Origin: Flectonema sp. DT1601
Lineage: Eukaryota > Euglenozoa > Diplonemea > Diplonemida > Diplonemidae
Direction: 5' to 3'
Length of the DNA stretch: 64,000 nucleotides
Assembly (NCBI GenBank): GCA_964019425.1
Contig: OZ025785.1
Location: 1,325,501-1,389,500 of the forward strand
Below, piece by piece: positions 55,339-64,000 of this stretch; the stretch's first letter is position 1, and every line of letters starts with the position of its first letter. Both the position numbers and the translations under genes were made by a program. The notes beneath the pieces were generated by a model. It saw nothing but the letters and a program-made list of their open reading frames with translations. It had not been told where the DNA came from and ran no database searches.

Positions 55339-56202
55339 ATGATAGCAGTTGTTTTTTCTGTTTTGGTGGTTTCAATCACATCAAATAATACGAACAAGTC
55401 ACCTCATGAGTTTAGTACATCTTACACGGGAGGGTATTCAATTAAAGGATACACTCCTAGCTCAGTAGGCAAGCATCCACTCTATATATGGCTGACAGGG
55501 ACAGGAATGGATTCATGGGGGATTGATGCACAGCAATACACTCAATACATGGCTAGTCATGGTGTAGTAGGAGCGAGTGTATTCTATAACAGTGACGCCT
55601 ATCCGGTACTGTGTAGTGGGTTTAGGAATAAAGCAGAATCTATTTTTAATATCTCCAATGAAGACTCTGCTATTGGAGTTCTATGTAAAAGAAGTGATGT
55701 CGACTGTACCATGGGAGTAGTCGTTTCAGGGTTTAGTCAAGGAGCTCAGCTAACATCATTAGCAAAGAATTACGCTGGAAACATAGTAAAGGCGATCTAT
55801 GAATCAGCAGGAGGTAATAGGTTAACCCTGACAGGAATAGGCCCAGGTTTTGTTAAGTGTCTATCGCATGAATATCTGACGATACCAACAATTGATATTC
55901 GTTCAGTTATAGGAGAATCGGATGACTACTTTGGTAGAACACAACCAGGTCTTCAACACCAACAAGAGGCTATCACTGGTCAGATATGTTCAAATGGTAC
56001 TTACAATTGTATGAACTCTGATGGTAGTGGTTGGTACATCCTTCTTAACTCTCAACCTGCAAGTGGAAAAGCAATTCACTGCTACGCTTATCAAAATGCT
56101 AACTGTTCGATTCAAGGTTTTGATGATCAATATTCTTCTTCAACTTCTCCTTGGTCACTTACCTCAAACCTCAATTGGTTAATTACTAAACTAAAAAAGT
56201 GA
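55339..56202 (+). CDS. Secreted alpha/beta hydrolase
   Basis: 287 residues. A signal peptide (MIAVVFSVLVVSITS) precedes the mature protein. The alpha/beta hydrolase fold is indicated by HPLYIWLTGTGMDSW (oxyanion-hole region), then MGVVVSGFSQGAQL, with the nucleophile elbow G-F-S-Q-G. IDIRSVIGESDDYFG probably holds the catalytic acid, and KAIHCYA near the end offers the His. It is Cys-rich (about eight) with several N-x-S/T sites, fitting an extracellular or lysosomal enzyme. It resembles poly-ester or lipid hydrolases in a general way; the substrate is unknown. The next ORF starts 297 nt later. The start at 55339 follows a purine-rich leader. Confidence 0.8.
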   Translation: MIAVVFSVLVVSITSNNTNKSPHEFSTSYTGGYSIKGYTPSSVGKHPLYIWLTGTGMDSWGIDAQQYTQYMASHGVVGASVFYNSDAYPVLCSGFRNKAESIFNISNEDSAIGVLCKRSDVDCTMGVVVSGFSQGAQLTSLAKNYAGNIVKAIYESAGGNRLTLTGIGPGFVKCLSHEYLTIPTIDIRSVIGESDDYFGRTQPGLQHQQEAITGQICSNGTYNCMNSDGSGWYILLNSQPASGKAIHCYAYQNANCSIQGFDDQYSSSTSPWSLTSNLNWLITKLKK

Positions 56203-56499
56203 GTAGTGAGTCAAGAAATGATTTTATTGAGTTCCTTTCTACTTTTGTGACAAATCTTGTGTACGGAGTCTTTTTGTGTGTTCATGTAAACAATATTTTA
56301 AAAAGAAAAATTATGTTCGTGTTTAACGACCTAATTCAACTTTCTTTTTTCTTTTTTTGGAACCCTTTTGTTACTCGAGATCGATCGTTGTCTCGCCCTC
56401 CCCGTGTGTGTAATCTGATGACTGGACACTATACTTAACTATTACAAATGTTTTTATTATTTTATTACACAACAAAATAAAACCTATCTTCCTAAAGAG

Positions 56500-58518
56500 A
56501 TGTCAAAAGCTGATGAAATCAATAACTCTGTAGAGCCAGTTCTTTGTGTGATTGATACTTCTCAGTTAAGACAACAGCTTCTATTATTGAACAAAGAATC
56601 AAACCGACACGATGAACATTATAAAGATATGAGTAACCGAATTGACATTATTGAAAATGGAGCAATGGAAAACAGTTTAGAAAAACAAAGACAGATTGAA
56701 TCGCTGAAGGAATTTGGAATTTGTACAAACAACAAAGTTGAAACACACTCAAAGCTTCACACGGATACATCAGCAACTATAGAACTCCTCACTGACAGAC
56801 TATCACAATTCGAACAACAGACAGCTTCATCCTTGGAACTACTTGAACATCGCGTGACAATATCGTTTCAAAGACAATTCTCTGAACTGGGTCATTCACT
56901 ACAACAGAATTCAATCACTGCATCAAACGAGTTGCAAGCTCACCAACAACTGGTCAAAACACAGTTTGAAGAACAACAATTATTAATTTGTGACCTTCAA
57001 AAGAGATTAGATTTAAGCGACAAAACTGCTTCGGAAGAAGTATCTGAACGAAAAAAAGCAATAAACGGAGCTATGAAACAGCTAATAACCACAGTGAATA
57101 ATACTGAAGGAAAAGTTAGAAAACATGAAGGAATGCTGGCAGCAGAGACGAGAAAGATTAGAGAGCATTTACAGCAATTAGAAAGTCTGGTTACGGATGT
57201 GAATCAAACAGGTCGATCGAATGTCATTGAAATTGACAACATAAAAGAACACGTCTCAGTATGTCAATTATTAATACCAAAAGTTGAGTCACTTCAGACC
57301 GATCAAGAAGCTATTAAAAAGAACTCTTCTCATCAACATGGAACTCTTCTTAAACAATTTGAATCAAAATTCAACAACATTACAACGAAAACTGTTCAGA
57401 CTGCTAAAAGGTTGGAAAATACACTCTCAGAGTCTATTCAGAAATCTGCAGCAGAAATTACATCACAATTCAGTGAGCTTCTTATAACCAGAGTTCGGGA
57501 TATAACAACTCAGCAAACTGCTTTCAGAGAGAAGGTTAAGAAAAATGTTGAAAAGATGAAACAAAACACTGTCGTTGTAATAAACCAATTTAAAGAAGAG
57601 TCTGACAGCGCTTCTGAAAACAGAGATAAGACAGTGTCTCGATTGAAGAGTGAATTTGAAGACATCACTGAGAGAATATCTCAAACACAAGTGGAAGTTG
57701 AAAAACGTCTAATTGATGTCAGTAGTAAACTATCAGAGAATCGTGGTGAGATAAGAGCTGTTGAAGATCGATGTTTAGCTATAACTTCCTCAAGGGTTGA
57801 CGAGATAGCCAGACAGCTTCATCAGCTATCGGAAGACTCAATTGATCTCAATGGACATGTAGAAACCATATCAGCTTCACAGAAGACTGCTTTATCAAAA
57901 ACAAACAACACATTCTCTGAAATAGCTCTTCTTCAAGACACACTCCAGACTCACGAAACTGAATCAGCTCGTCTCACTTGTGACATCAATAGAATTAAAT
58001 CATTAGACTCTTCCTTAAGAAAAGAAATATCAACAACTGTAGCAAACAGTGCTGCGATTACAAAGGAGTTTCATTCATTCTTAAACCTTTGGGGAATAGA
58101 GAAACATGTGTTGACTCGATCACAAGCAATGTGTCTCTCTGATAAGGTTAACCTAATTCACTCAACTCCGGCATTTATATCATTATTGTGTGGTCAGCAA
58201 TCCTTTCAAAGTGGAGGAGGTAGTGTTGATGACGTAAAGAGACGTCGTCAACTGGAAGTTGGATTTACTGTACGTGGGGAGTACGGTCGCAGAGGTGCAG
58301 AAATTTGTAACATCACACCAGGTAGTCCCGCAGCTCTAGCAGGGTTCCGATTAGGTGATAGAGTTCTTTATTGCAATGGATCTAAAGTAGATACAGATTA
58401 CGATTTATCATCGGCTCTTGGAGTAACTACTTCTCCAGACTTAAAGATTACAAGAATCCCACTCGGATCTACAGCCCCTACTACTTCAGACTTGTTATCA
58501 CCTCAGAGGAATCGTTAG
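56500..58518 (+). CDS. Long coiled-coil protein with C-terminal PDZ domain
   Basis: 672 residues, intronless. Residues about 20-530 are almost entirely coiled coil: heptad-like runs rich in Gln, Glu, Lys, Leu and Ile (RQQLLLLNKESNRHDEHYKDM, IESLKEFG, KRLDLSDKTASEEVSERKK, EIDNIKEHVS). Pro is rare. Residues about 585-655 form a PDZ domain: GFTVRGEYGRRGAEICNITPGSPAALAGFRLGDRVLYCNG, which carries the strand-helix order and the G-x-R-x-G-D-R-V loop. The carboxylate-binding loop has GFTV in the usual GLGF place. This layout suits a scaffold linking a filamentous rod to membrane-protein C-termini. Four of the six-Cys membrane paralogues in this window end in S-V-V, a type I PDZ ligand. Confidence 0.8.
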   Translation: MSKADEINNSVEPVLCVIDTSQLRQQLLLLNKESNRHDEHYKDMSNRIDIIENGAMENSLEKQRQIESLKEFGICTNNKVETHSKLHTDTSATIELLTDRLSQFEQQTASSLELLEHRVTISFQRQFSELGHSLQQNSITASNELQAHQQLVKTQFEEQQLLICDLQKRLDLSDKTASEEVSERKKAINGAMKQLITTVNNTEGKVRKHEGMLAAETRKIREHLQQLESLVTDVNQTGRSNVIEIDNIKEHVSVCQLLIPKVESLQTDQEAIKKNSSHQHGTLLKQFESKFNNITTKTVQTAKRLENTLSESIQKSAAEITSQFSELLITRVRDITTQQTAFREKVKKNVEKMKQNTVVVINQFKEESDSASENRDKTVSRLKSEFEDITERISQTQVEVEKRLIDVSSKLSENRGEIRAVEDRCLAITSSRVDEIARQLHQLSEDSIDLNGHVETISASQKTALSKTNNTFSEIALLQDTLQTHETESARLTCDINRIKSLDSSLRKEISTTVANSAAITKEFHSFLNLWGIEKHVLTRSQAMCLSDKVNLIHSTPAFISLLCGQQSFQSGGGSVDDVKRRRQLEVGFTVRGEYGRRGAEICNITPGSPAALAGFRLGDRVLYCNGSKVDTDYDLSSALGVTTSPDLKITRIPLGSTAPTTSDLLSPQRNR

Positions 58519-58618
58519 ACTACTTGAGAAAAGTATTCGTATCCTCAACTCTTACAATTTACACAGGTCGGTCTTACGTCGCAACCTGGCTAGCCTACCG
58601 GCTTCTCCAGCACGCGAC

Positions 58619-59827
58619 ATGTTCATTAATGCTATCATCGGTTACTACGTAGATGAAATATATTTATTAATACAGGTAAGTACAGAGATGTGTAAGGACA
58701 GGGATATACCTACGAATAAATATTGTTAGTAATAGTTTACGTGTAGAAGTTTTATTATTTGTTTCCAGCACACAGGTAATTTATTGATAGAGAAGATGGT
58801 ATCGGAAGAGAAGAAGTCAGTTACTGTTCGCGTTCCAGCAACAAGTGCTAATCTAGGACCTGGTTATGATGTGTTGGGAATGAGTTTAGATATCTGGCAG
58901 GAGGTTACTGTTGAGCGAGCGGATACTTTCTCAATGACTGTAGAGGGAGAAGGAGAAGGAAAAGTCCCACTGGATGAATCAAATTTAATAATAAAAGGAG
59001 TAATGAGAGCCTTTCACATGGCAGGCAAGGATTATCCACCACTCAAGTACCATGTGGTGTCACAGATTCCTTTCATGGCTGGTTTGGGATCAAGCAGTGC
59101 AGGTCTTGTTGCTGGTCTTCTAGCAGGATTAGCACTTGCAGGTCACGAGTGCAATATCGAAGGTGAGGAGGAACTTCTTCAGGCAGCAGCTGAAATAGAA
59201 GGACATCCCGACAATGTTTCCCCAGCTATTTATGGAGGACTTCAAATGGGACTTCATACTGGCAGCAGATACTACACTCATCGTATTAAAGTTCCTGTTG
59301 GTCTTCAATGTGTTCTCTTTATCCCTGATGAACCTAAGAAGGGAGGAACATCCCAAAACCGTTCCCTTCTAAAGCCTGAGATCTCTCGTGCTGATGCGGT
59401 CTTCAATCTTCAAAGAATTGCTTTCTTGGTTTCATGTTTTGAAACAGGAAATTTAAGGAATTTGAAGTACGCGATGGATGATCGACTTCATCAGCCACAA
59501 CGAGGAGTTGTGATGCCTCACTTGTATCAGATTATGAAAGCAGCTACTGAGTCGGGTGCGTTAGGTTCATATTTGTCTGGTGCTGGACCATCAGTAATGG
59601 CAATCTGTGAGGGTCGTAATGTTCAATTGCAGCAAAAGTCAGAACGCATTGAAGAGCGCATTGGAAAGGCCATGATCGAACAAGCGAAGTTAATTGGTGT
59701 CCCAGGACGTGTATTCATCACGTACCCTACACAGCTGGGAGCTCATATAGTTAAGTGTGATCCTCCTATTTCTAAGGGAACCCTACACAGATTTTCTCCT
59801 TTCCGAGCTGTAACCAGTAAGTTCTAA
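58619..59827 (+). CDS. Homoserine kinase (ThrB, GHMP kinase), probably 2 exons
   Basis: The core ORF from ATG 58796 encodes 343 aa with all ThrB hallmarks. These are VRVPATSANLGPGYDVLGMSL at the N-terminus, the phosphate loop PFMAGLGSSSAGLVAGL, EIEGHPDNVSPAIYGGLQMG, and GSYLSGAGPSVMAICEG near the C-terminus. ThrB phosphorylates homoserine with ATP in threonine biosynthesis. An in-frame exon at 58619-58675 (MFINAIIGYYVDEIYLLIQ) splices (GTAAGT...GTTTCCAG, intron 58676-58768) to give a 28-residue N-terminal extension. This could be a 5' UTR read as coding or a real extension; the donor is GTAAGT, unlike most introns here. TTGTTTCCAG at 58759-58768 could alternatively be the leader acceptor with the start at 58796. 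Confidence 0.85.
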
Positions 59828-60273
59828 GTAGTGTATTTAACTTACTTTATGTGTAATAAAACACTTTGGATCTTATGAATCCAATTTGTTTATTTTCTTT
59901 TATTTCTGTTGTTTTTGCTAACTTGTTCGTCGACAGTATTTAAATGTGACGTTGACGCCTTGTGATTATAGAAACTTTTCTTTTTTTTAAAAAAAAAAAC
60001 TCTCCCCCCCTTCCCCCTTTTTTTTTTAAACCTAACAGGAGGTTTTATGTGTTTCAGAATTTAAATACCTGTAATCGTTCACTATAATTAATTTTATTTG
60101 TTTCTTGCTAGCCAGACATTCGAAGTGAAATCGTTGTCTGGTCATTTTAACCTCGCTTGATACAGCTTTTTTATGCATAGCCCCCTCATCCCCCTTTTTT
60201 TTTTTTTTTTTTTAAAATTCCCTTTGCTGGTTCTTGCTCGTTGACAGTTTTTTTTGAATTTAAAAGGGTAGAG

Positions 60274-60305
<32 letters not shown>

Positions 60306-60487
60306 GTTTTCCCTTCATGCTGAAGAGCGACATTTTGCACCTGTGCGAACAGCTAAGTAAATATTATTATTTTATTATTAAAATTTAACTTTATTTTAAA
60401 TTGTCTGAATAGAAGTTATTTATTAAACAAGTATCCATCAACTGTTTCACAGGTTCAAAAAAAGAGGAATAAATTTGACAACAAAAA
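59828..60487. other. Intergenic region
   Basis: Several T and A runs (60190-60213, 60272-60304). The segment 59999-60018 is C/T-only. No gene. CTGTTTCACAG ends at 60452 before the next ATG. Confidence 0.5.
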
Positions 60488-60583
60488 ATGGACACCTCCG
60501 CTGGAGATCTTCCCATCGAGACAATGATAGAGCTCATGAAAGACGCGGGAACTCCTGCTGTTGAAGCGGTATGTACTTTTTTC

Positions 60584-60616
<33 letters not shown>

Positions 60617-61839
60617 AACCTATTTTTTTAAAAAAATAGGTGAAAGAAACCGTACTAAAAGCAATAACAACTGTTTCACCAACTCAAGAAGTTGGAATTC
60701 AACCTTCTGCAGCATCCCCCAGTGGTAGCGGTTTTAGTAAAGTACCAGTCTTGGGTGCTGTTGGAGCTCTTATCGGAGGTGCTATCACTTTAGGAAAAGT
60801 AATACTTGCAAGCACTGTTGATGACGATCCTTTGATTAAGGAAGGCAAACGACTGATATCACTGGGCCAGTACTCAGATGCGAAAGACCGTTTCGACCAA
60901 GCAATAAGTGAAAATCCGAACCACCCAACCGCCTACAACAACAGAGCTGTCGCCTTCTTCTATCTCCTCTGTTATGAAGACTGTATACGTGATTGTGATA
61001 AACAACTACAATTATGTCCTGAAAATCATAAACCATTATCTAATAAAGCCATGGCACAGGAAGCTTTAACCCAGTACAGTGAAGCCATTGCTACTTGGAA
61101 AACACTTCTTGCAACGCAGAGAAAACAAAGCACATTCGTAAGCCTCGGAAACTTATACATGAAGGTAGGCGGTTATAAGGAAGCGAAAATGGCATTTACC
61201 GAGAGTTTAAAAATAAGTGGCGGCGGTAAGTATACCGACTTAGACATAGAGTCGTTGGCGGGGAGAGCTGAAGCTAAATTCCGACTTGGTGATGAAACAA
61301 CTACGGCTCTAGAAGATATTGAGAAAGCGATAACACAGTCTGGTGGTGCTGCTGCTGAGTTCTTTGATACGAAAGGACGAATTCTACTTTCGGAAGGTGA
61401 TCATCAAAATGCTATCATAGCCCTCAGTAGATCTATACAACTTAGTCCAACAAAAGAATCACATTATAGTAGAGCAATGGCTTATAATGGTATTCAAGAC
61501 GGTACCAATGCAATAAAAGACTTATCAATTGCATCATCTATGGGGATGTTGGTCGCGCAAGTTCGCAAAGCAGATCTCCTTCTCGCATACGCAAGCAGTA
61601 ACCAAGATCGTATCGCTGCTCTTACTGAAGCTAGTAAGGCGGTTCAGAAAGAGCCGAGTTGTTTTCCTGGGAGTTATAATACCCGTGGGAGTATACAGTT
61701 GTCGTTGGGAAATTATTCTCAGGCTTTGAAGGATTTTAAAATAGCTGAAGAGATTATGATTAAAGGAAATATGATTGACAGCGAAGACTTTAAACAGCTT
61801 AGGCTTAATATATTATCAGCTCAGGGTAGACCAAGTTAG
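60488..61839 (+). CDS. Tetratricopeptide-repeat protein with N-terminal hydrophobic patch, 2 exons
   Basis: Exons 60488-60568 and 60640-61839. The 71-nt intron has GTATGT...AAATAG with a long A run; the join is phase 0. The product is about 426 aa. Residues about 70-90 are Gly-rich and hydrophobic (VLGAVGALIGGAITLGKVILA) and may be a membrane segment. They are followed by several TPR pairs. Examples are KEGKRLISLGQYSDAKDRFDQAISENPNHPTAYNNRA, LGNLYMKVGGYKEAKMAFTESLKIS and NTRGSIQLSLGNYSQALKDFKIAEEIM, with Gly8/Ala20/Pro32-type positions. TPR arrays mediate protein-protein contacts. The membrane patch followed by TPRs resembles organelle co-chaperones or fission factors, but nothing is specific. 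The first exon was too short for simple ORF calling and was found from splice consensus. Confidence 0.78.
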
Positions 61840-62901
61840 TTCCTTTCAATTATATGAGCGGCACTACCAAAAGCAAGCCACCTGCTGCAGTGCTTCTGAG
61901 TTCCTCTCAGACATTTTGCAGTTTTTGTTGATTTTTCAATTTTTCTTTTTAAAAAAAAAAATAAAAAAAAATCGCGTGATTTTCTGAAACACCGTCGGTG
62001 TTTTTACAAGGAAGTTAGTAGACGATATTCTGTGTGGGAATAGCTGTTTTATTGAAGATAAGTTCAGACTTTTTTTTTTTTTTTCGTTTATTTTTAATAA
62101 TGCATGTTTATGTTTTGTGTATCGTGGGATGAAAAACCAAAGAGAATTGTATTCGTCCTGAAGGTCGGATTTGCTGTTTCGTACATAACTCTTCCAACTA
62201 ACACTATAATAGAATCTGATGAGATGAATGTAGTTATTATTGTACTTTGGTGATAGACGAGGAGGGACCAAAACCAAACAAATGGAAAAAAAACCAACTC
62301 AGATTAAGGAGCCGTTTATTTATTATGTTTCAATGTTATGTATTTTTTCCCTGTGCCTCTTTCGGTAATACCGTCTGCAATCCATAAAAGACTATAACTG
62401 AATAGTTTTTTTTTTTTTTAAAAAAGCCCTTTTTAGTAGTAAAAAAGCTTTCTAATTGTTAGTTCTAAAAATCAGTTTAATTATTTTTCTCAAAAAAAAA
62501 AAAAAGAAAAAATACTTTACTATTTTTTTTTGCATCACGCAAAAAACATCTGTTTTCTTGCCCTCATAGATTTTATTTGCCTCATCATGTGACTGAAATA
62601 ACTTTTTTGTATTATCGAAAAAAAAAAAAAAAAAAAAAGAAAATGTTAATATTATTACTGAGGAACTGTTTAATTTAGTTTTTTTTATTTTATTTCTTTG
62701 ATCGGATTTTATCTATTGTTGTAAAAAAAAAAAGGAAGAAATGTTGTGACTCTTGTCAATCTCATCGCCCTTTTTTCTACACGGATGTTATGTAGTTAAA
62801 AAAAAGGAACAAAAATAGCTTTTTCTTTTTTTTTTTGTTTAAAAAATTTTCCTTCCCCTCTGTCAGTTTTTCTTACTTTACACAAATAAAACAAAATAAA
62901 A
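61840..62901. other. Intergenic region with a MITE-like copy
   Basis: A/T runs plus dispersed repeat copy 3 at 62297-62404. No gene. Confidence 0.55.
62297..62404. mobile_element. MITE-like dispersed repeat, copy 3
   Basis: About 108 bp, ends ACTCAGATTAAGGAGCC and ATAACTGAATAG, then a T run. The internal AATGTTATGTATTTTTTCCC and CGTCTGCAATCCATAAAAG match copy 2. Confidence 0.55.
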
Positions 62902-63507
62902 ATGGTTTCGACAACAGCAGGCACAAACAACACTGATAGTACTACTGGTACCCTTGTCAATCCTCACATTTGCGTTTGCAAGGCGAACTTATGGTGCAAT
63001 CAACGAGTCATAAAATCCGTAATGTCACTCCGTTGCTTCGAATGTAAGGCCAACAGAAAATTGAATAAAAATCAAGTTTGGTATGAATGGAAGTGTGACA
63101 CATTTCATAAAACATCAAAGTGTCCGTTAGGAAACAAGTGTCCAAAGATACATATTTACTATTCAAAGATGCAAGCAAGGAACGCAGCTTTGGATAAGAA
63201 GCAACGCAACAGCGACACTGATTCATCTTCAACAGTAGACAGACTACCGCGGAAAACTGCGGTTTCGAGAATTAGTAATTATGTTAGTTGTTCCCCTCCT
63301 TCTTCTTCTTCATCCTATTCGAGCTATTCATCTGAAGCTGACTCTACGGAAACGATGGATGCGGAGTTGTTGAACTCTTCTGGGGCTTTAGATCCGTATT
63401 CTTCAGAGAACTTTTCTGAAGTACGTGTTCATTCTGCTTTGTGTAATCCTCATGTTAAAGAACAATTCACTGAAGATATGGCTGTCTATCTTACGGCTGT
63501 TGCTTAG
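62902..63507 (+). CDS. CCCH zinc-finger protein
   Basis: 201 residues, intronless. The N-terminal half has a Cys-rich stretch (CVCKANLWCNQ, CFECKANRK) followed by WKCDTFHKTSKCPLGNKCPKIHIYY, which fits C-x8-C-x5-C-x3-H. That is the TTP/CCCH RNA-binding finger, usually bound to mRNA 3' UTRs. The Cys before it may form another metal site. The rest is Ser-rich (SCSPPSSSSSYSSYSSE) and acidic, probably disordered. Lineages with polycistronic transcription use many CCCH proteins for post-transcriptional control, which suits the context but is not evidence. ATG 62902 follows an A-rich leader and a CCTCTGTCAG site (ending 62865). Confidence 0.78.
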   Translation: MVSTTAGTNNTDSTTGTLVNPHICVCKANLWCNQRVIKSVMSLRCFECKANRKLNKNQVWYEWKCDTFHKTSKCPLGNKCPKIHIYYSKMQARNAALDKKQRNSDTDSSSTVDRLPRKTAVSRISNYVSCSPPSSSSSYSSYSSEADSTETMDAELLNSSGALDPYSSENFSEVRVHSALCNPHVKEQFTEDMAVYLTAVA

Positions 63508-64000
63508 ATGAAAATAATATAACAAAATGTTGGTTGTACCTAGTCACATGTCGTGTGCCGAAGCGATATTAATGAGCAAACAAAAAAAATATTCCTTCCC
63601 CTTCTACTCTTTTTCTTTCTTGTCCATTATTACCTTGTATCGAAGGGAGAAAGTCTTCTAATTTGTTAAAGTGATTGCGTTTTCTTTTTTTTTTTGGATT
63701 CATATATAGCACTTGGTGGTGTTACGATTTAATATAAAAAAATATAAATATAAATAAAATAACTATCAAATATCCAATAATCCTTATCCTTGAGGTCTCG
63801 GTGGTGGTGAACATCCGCTGAGAGGGTTGAATTTTATTCTGAGGTATTTTTTTTTTATATTTTTTTTTTGTTCTTTTTAATCACCTCATAGACGCGCGCA
63901 TTACGAGTGTCGTGAATCTCTTTTTTATATTTTTTTTTTAAGGAAAATTTTTGTCTCTCTCATGTGACACGTTAACAGTGGTACTTATATTTTTAATTGC
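63508..64000. other. Intergenic region at window end
   Basis: A/T-rich with T runs; no gene or RNA is seen before the window ends. Confidence 0.5.

Overview
This window is nuclear DNA from a unicellular eukaryote (a protist). Evidence for this is the presence of spliceosomal introns with strong GTATGT donors, polyubiquitin, a U2AF small subunit, a TM9SF protein, an ARL1-like GTPase and an NAT10/Kre33 acetyltransferase. Intergenic DNA is very A+T rich and full of long A and T runs. I count 30 protein-coding genes and every one is on the + strand. Most start codons lie just downstream of a pyrimidine tract plus AG. Together these suggest a long one-way transcription unit, possibly with spliced-leader trans-splicing as in Euglenozoa, perkinsids or dinoflagellates. 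I do not name a species.

Layout. 0.4-6 kb: TM9SF nonaspanin (3 exons), a secretory-pathway protein of unknown function, and a small unknown protein. 6.2-9 kb: a 12-unit polyubiquitin gene. 9.6-16 kb: an MFS transporter, a GT90/CAP10 glycosyltransferase and a Glu/Val-repeat membrane protein. 16.7-17.4 kb: an unusual thioredoxin-fold protein. 17.8-26 kb: six tandem paralogues of a two-membrane-segment protein with a fixed six-cysteine ectodomain. A 1.14-kb element with 74-bp terminal inverted repeats interrupts this cluster. 26.9-30.4 kb: a metallo-beta-lactamase-fold protein with a UBA-like insert, a basic unknown protein and an ER cyclophilin. 30.7-36.7 kb: U2AF1, split by a 5,036-nt intron made almost entirely of about 18 copies of a 270-282-bp tandem repeat. 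37.1-39.5 kb: a multidomain papain-family protease. 40.5-43.4 kb: two small unknown genes flanking a second array of the same repeat. 45.7-50.8 kb: a helical-repeat (PPR-like) protein, an ARL1-like GTPase and NAT10. 51.4-52.6 kb: F-box/Kelch. 55.3-63.5 kb: a secreted alpha/beta hydrolase, a coiled-coil/PDZ protein, homoserine kinase, a TPR protein and a CCCH zinc-finger protein.

The gene content is mixed housekeeping, secretory and RNA-processing functions with no obvious pathway clustering, as expected for a eukaryotic polycistronic or head-to-tail region. The signals most worth follow-up are the intronic and intergenic tandem arrays. Each unit carries box C/D-like motifs (RTGATGA ... CTGA), so the arrays could be repeated small-RNA genes hosted in the intron of a splicing factor. 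The other leading signal is the lineage-specific six-cysteine membrane protein cluster. All functional calls rest on motif recognition by eye; no database search was run.
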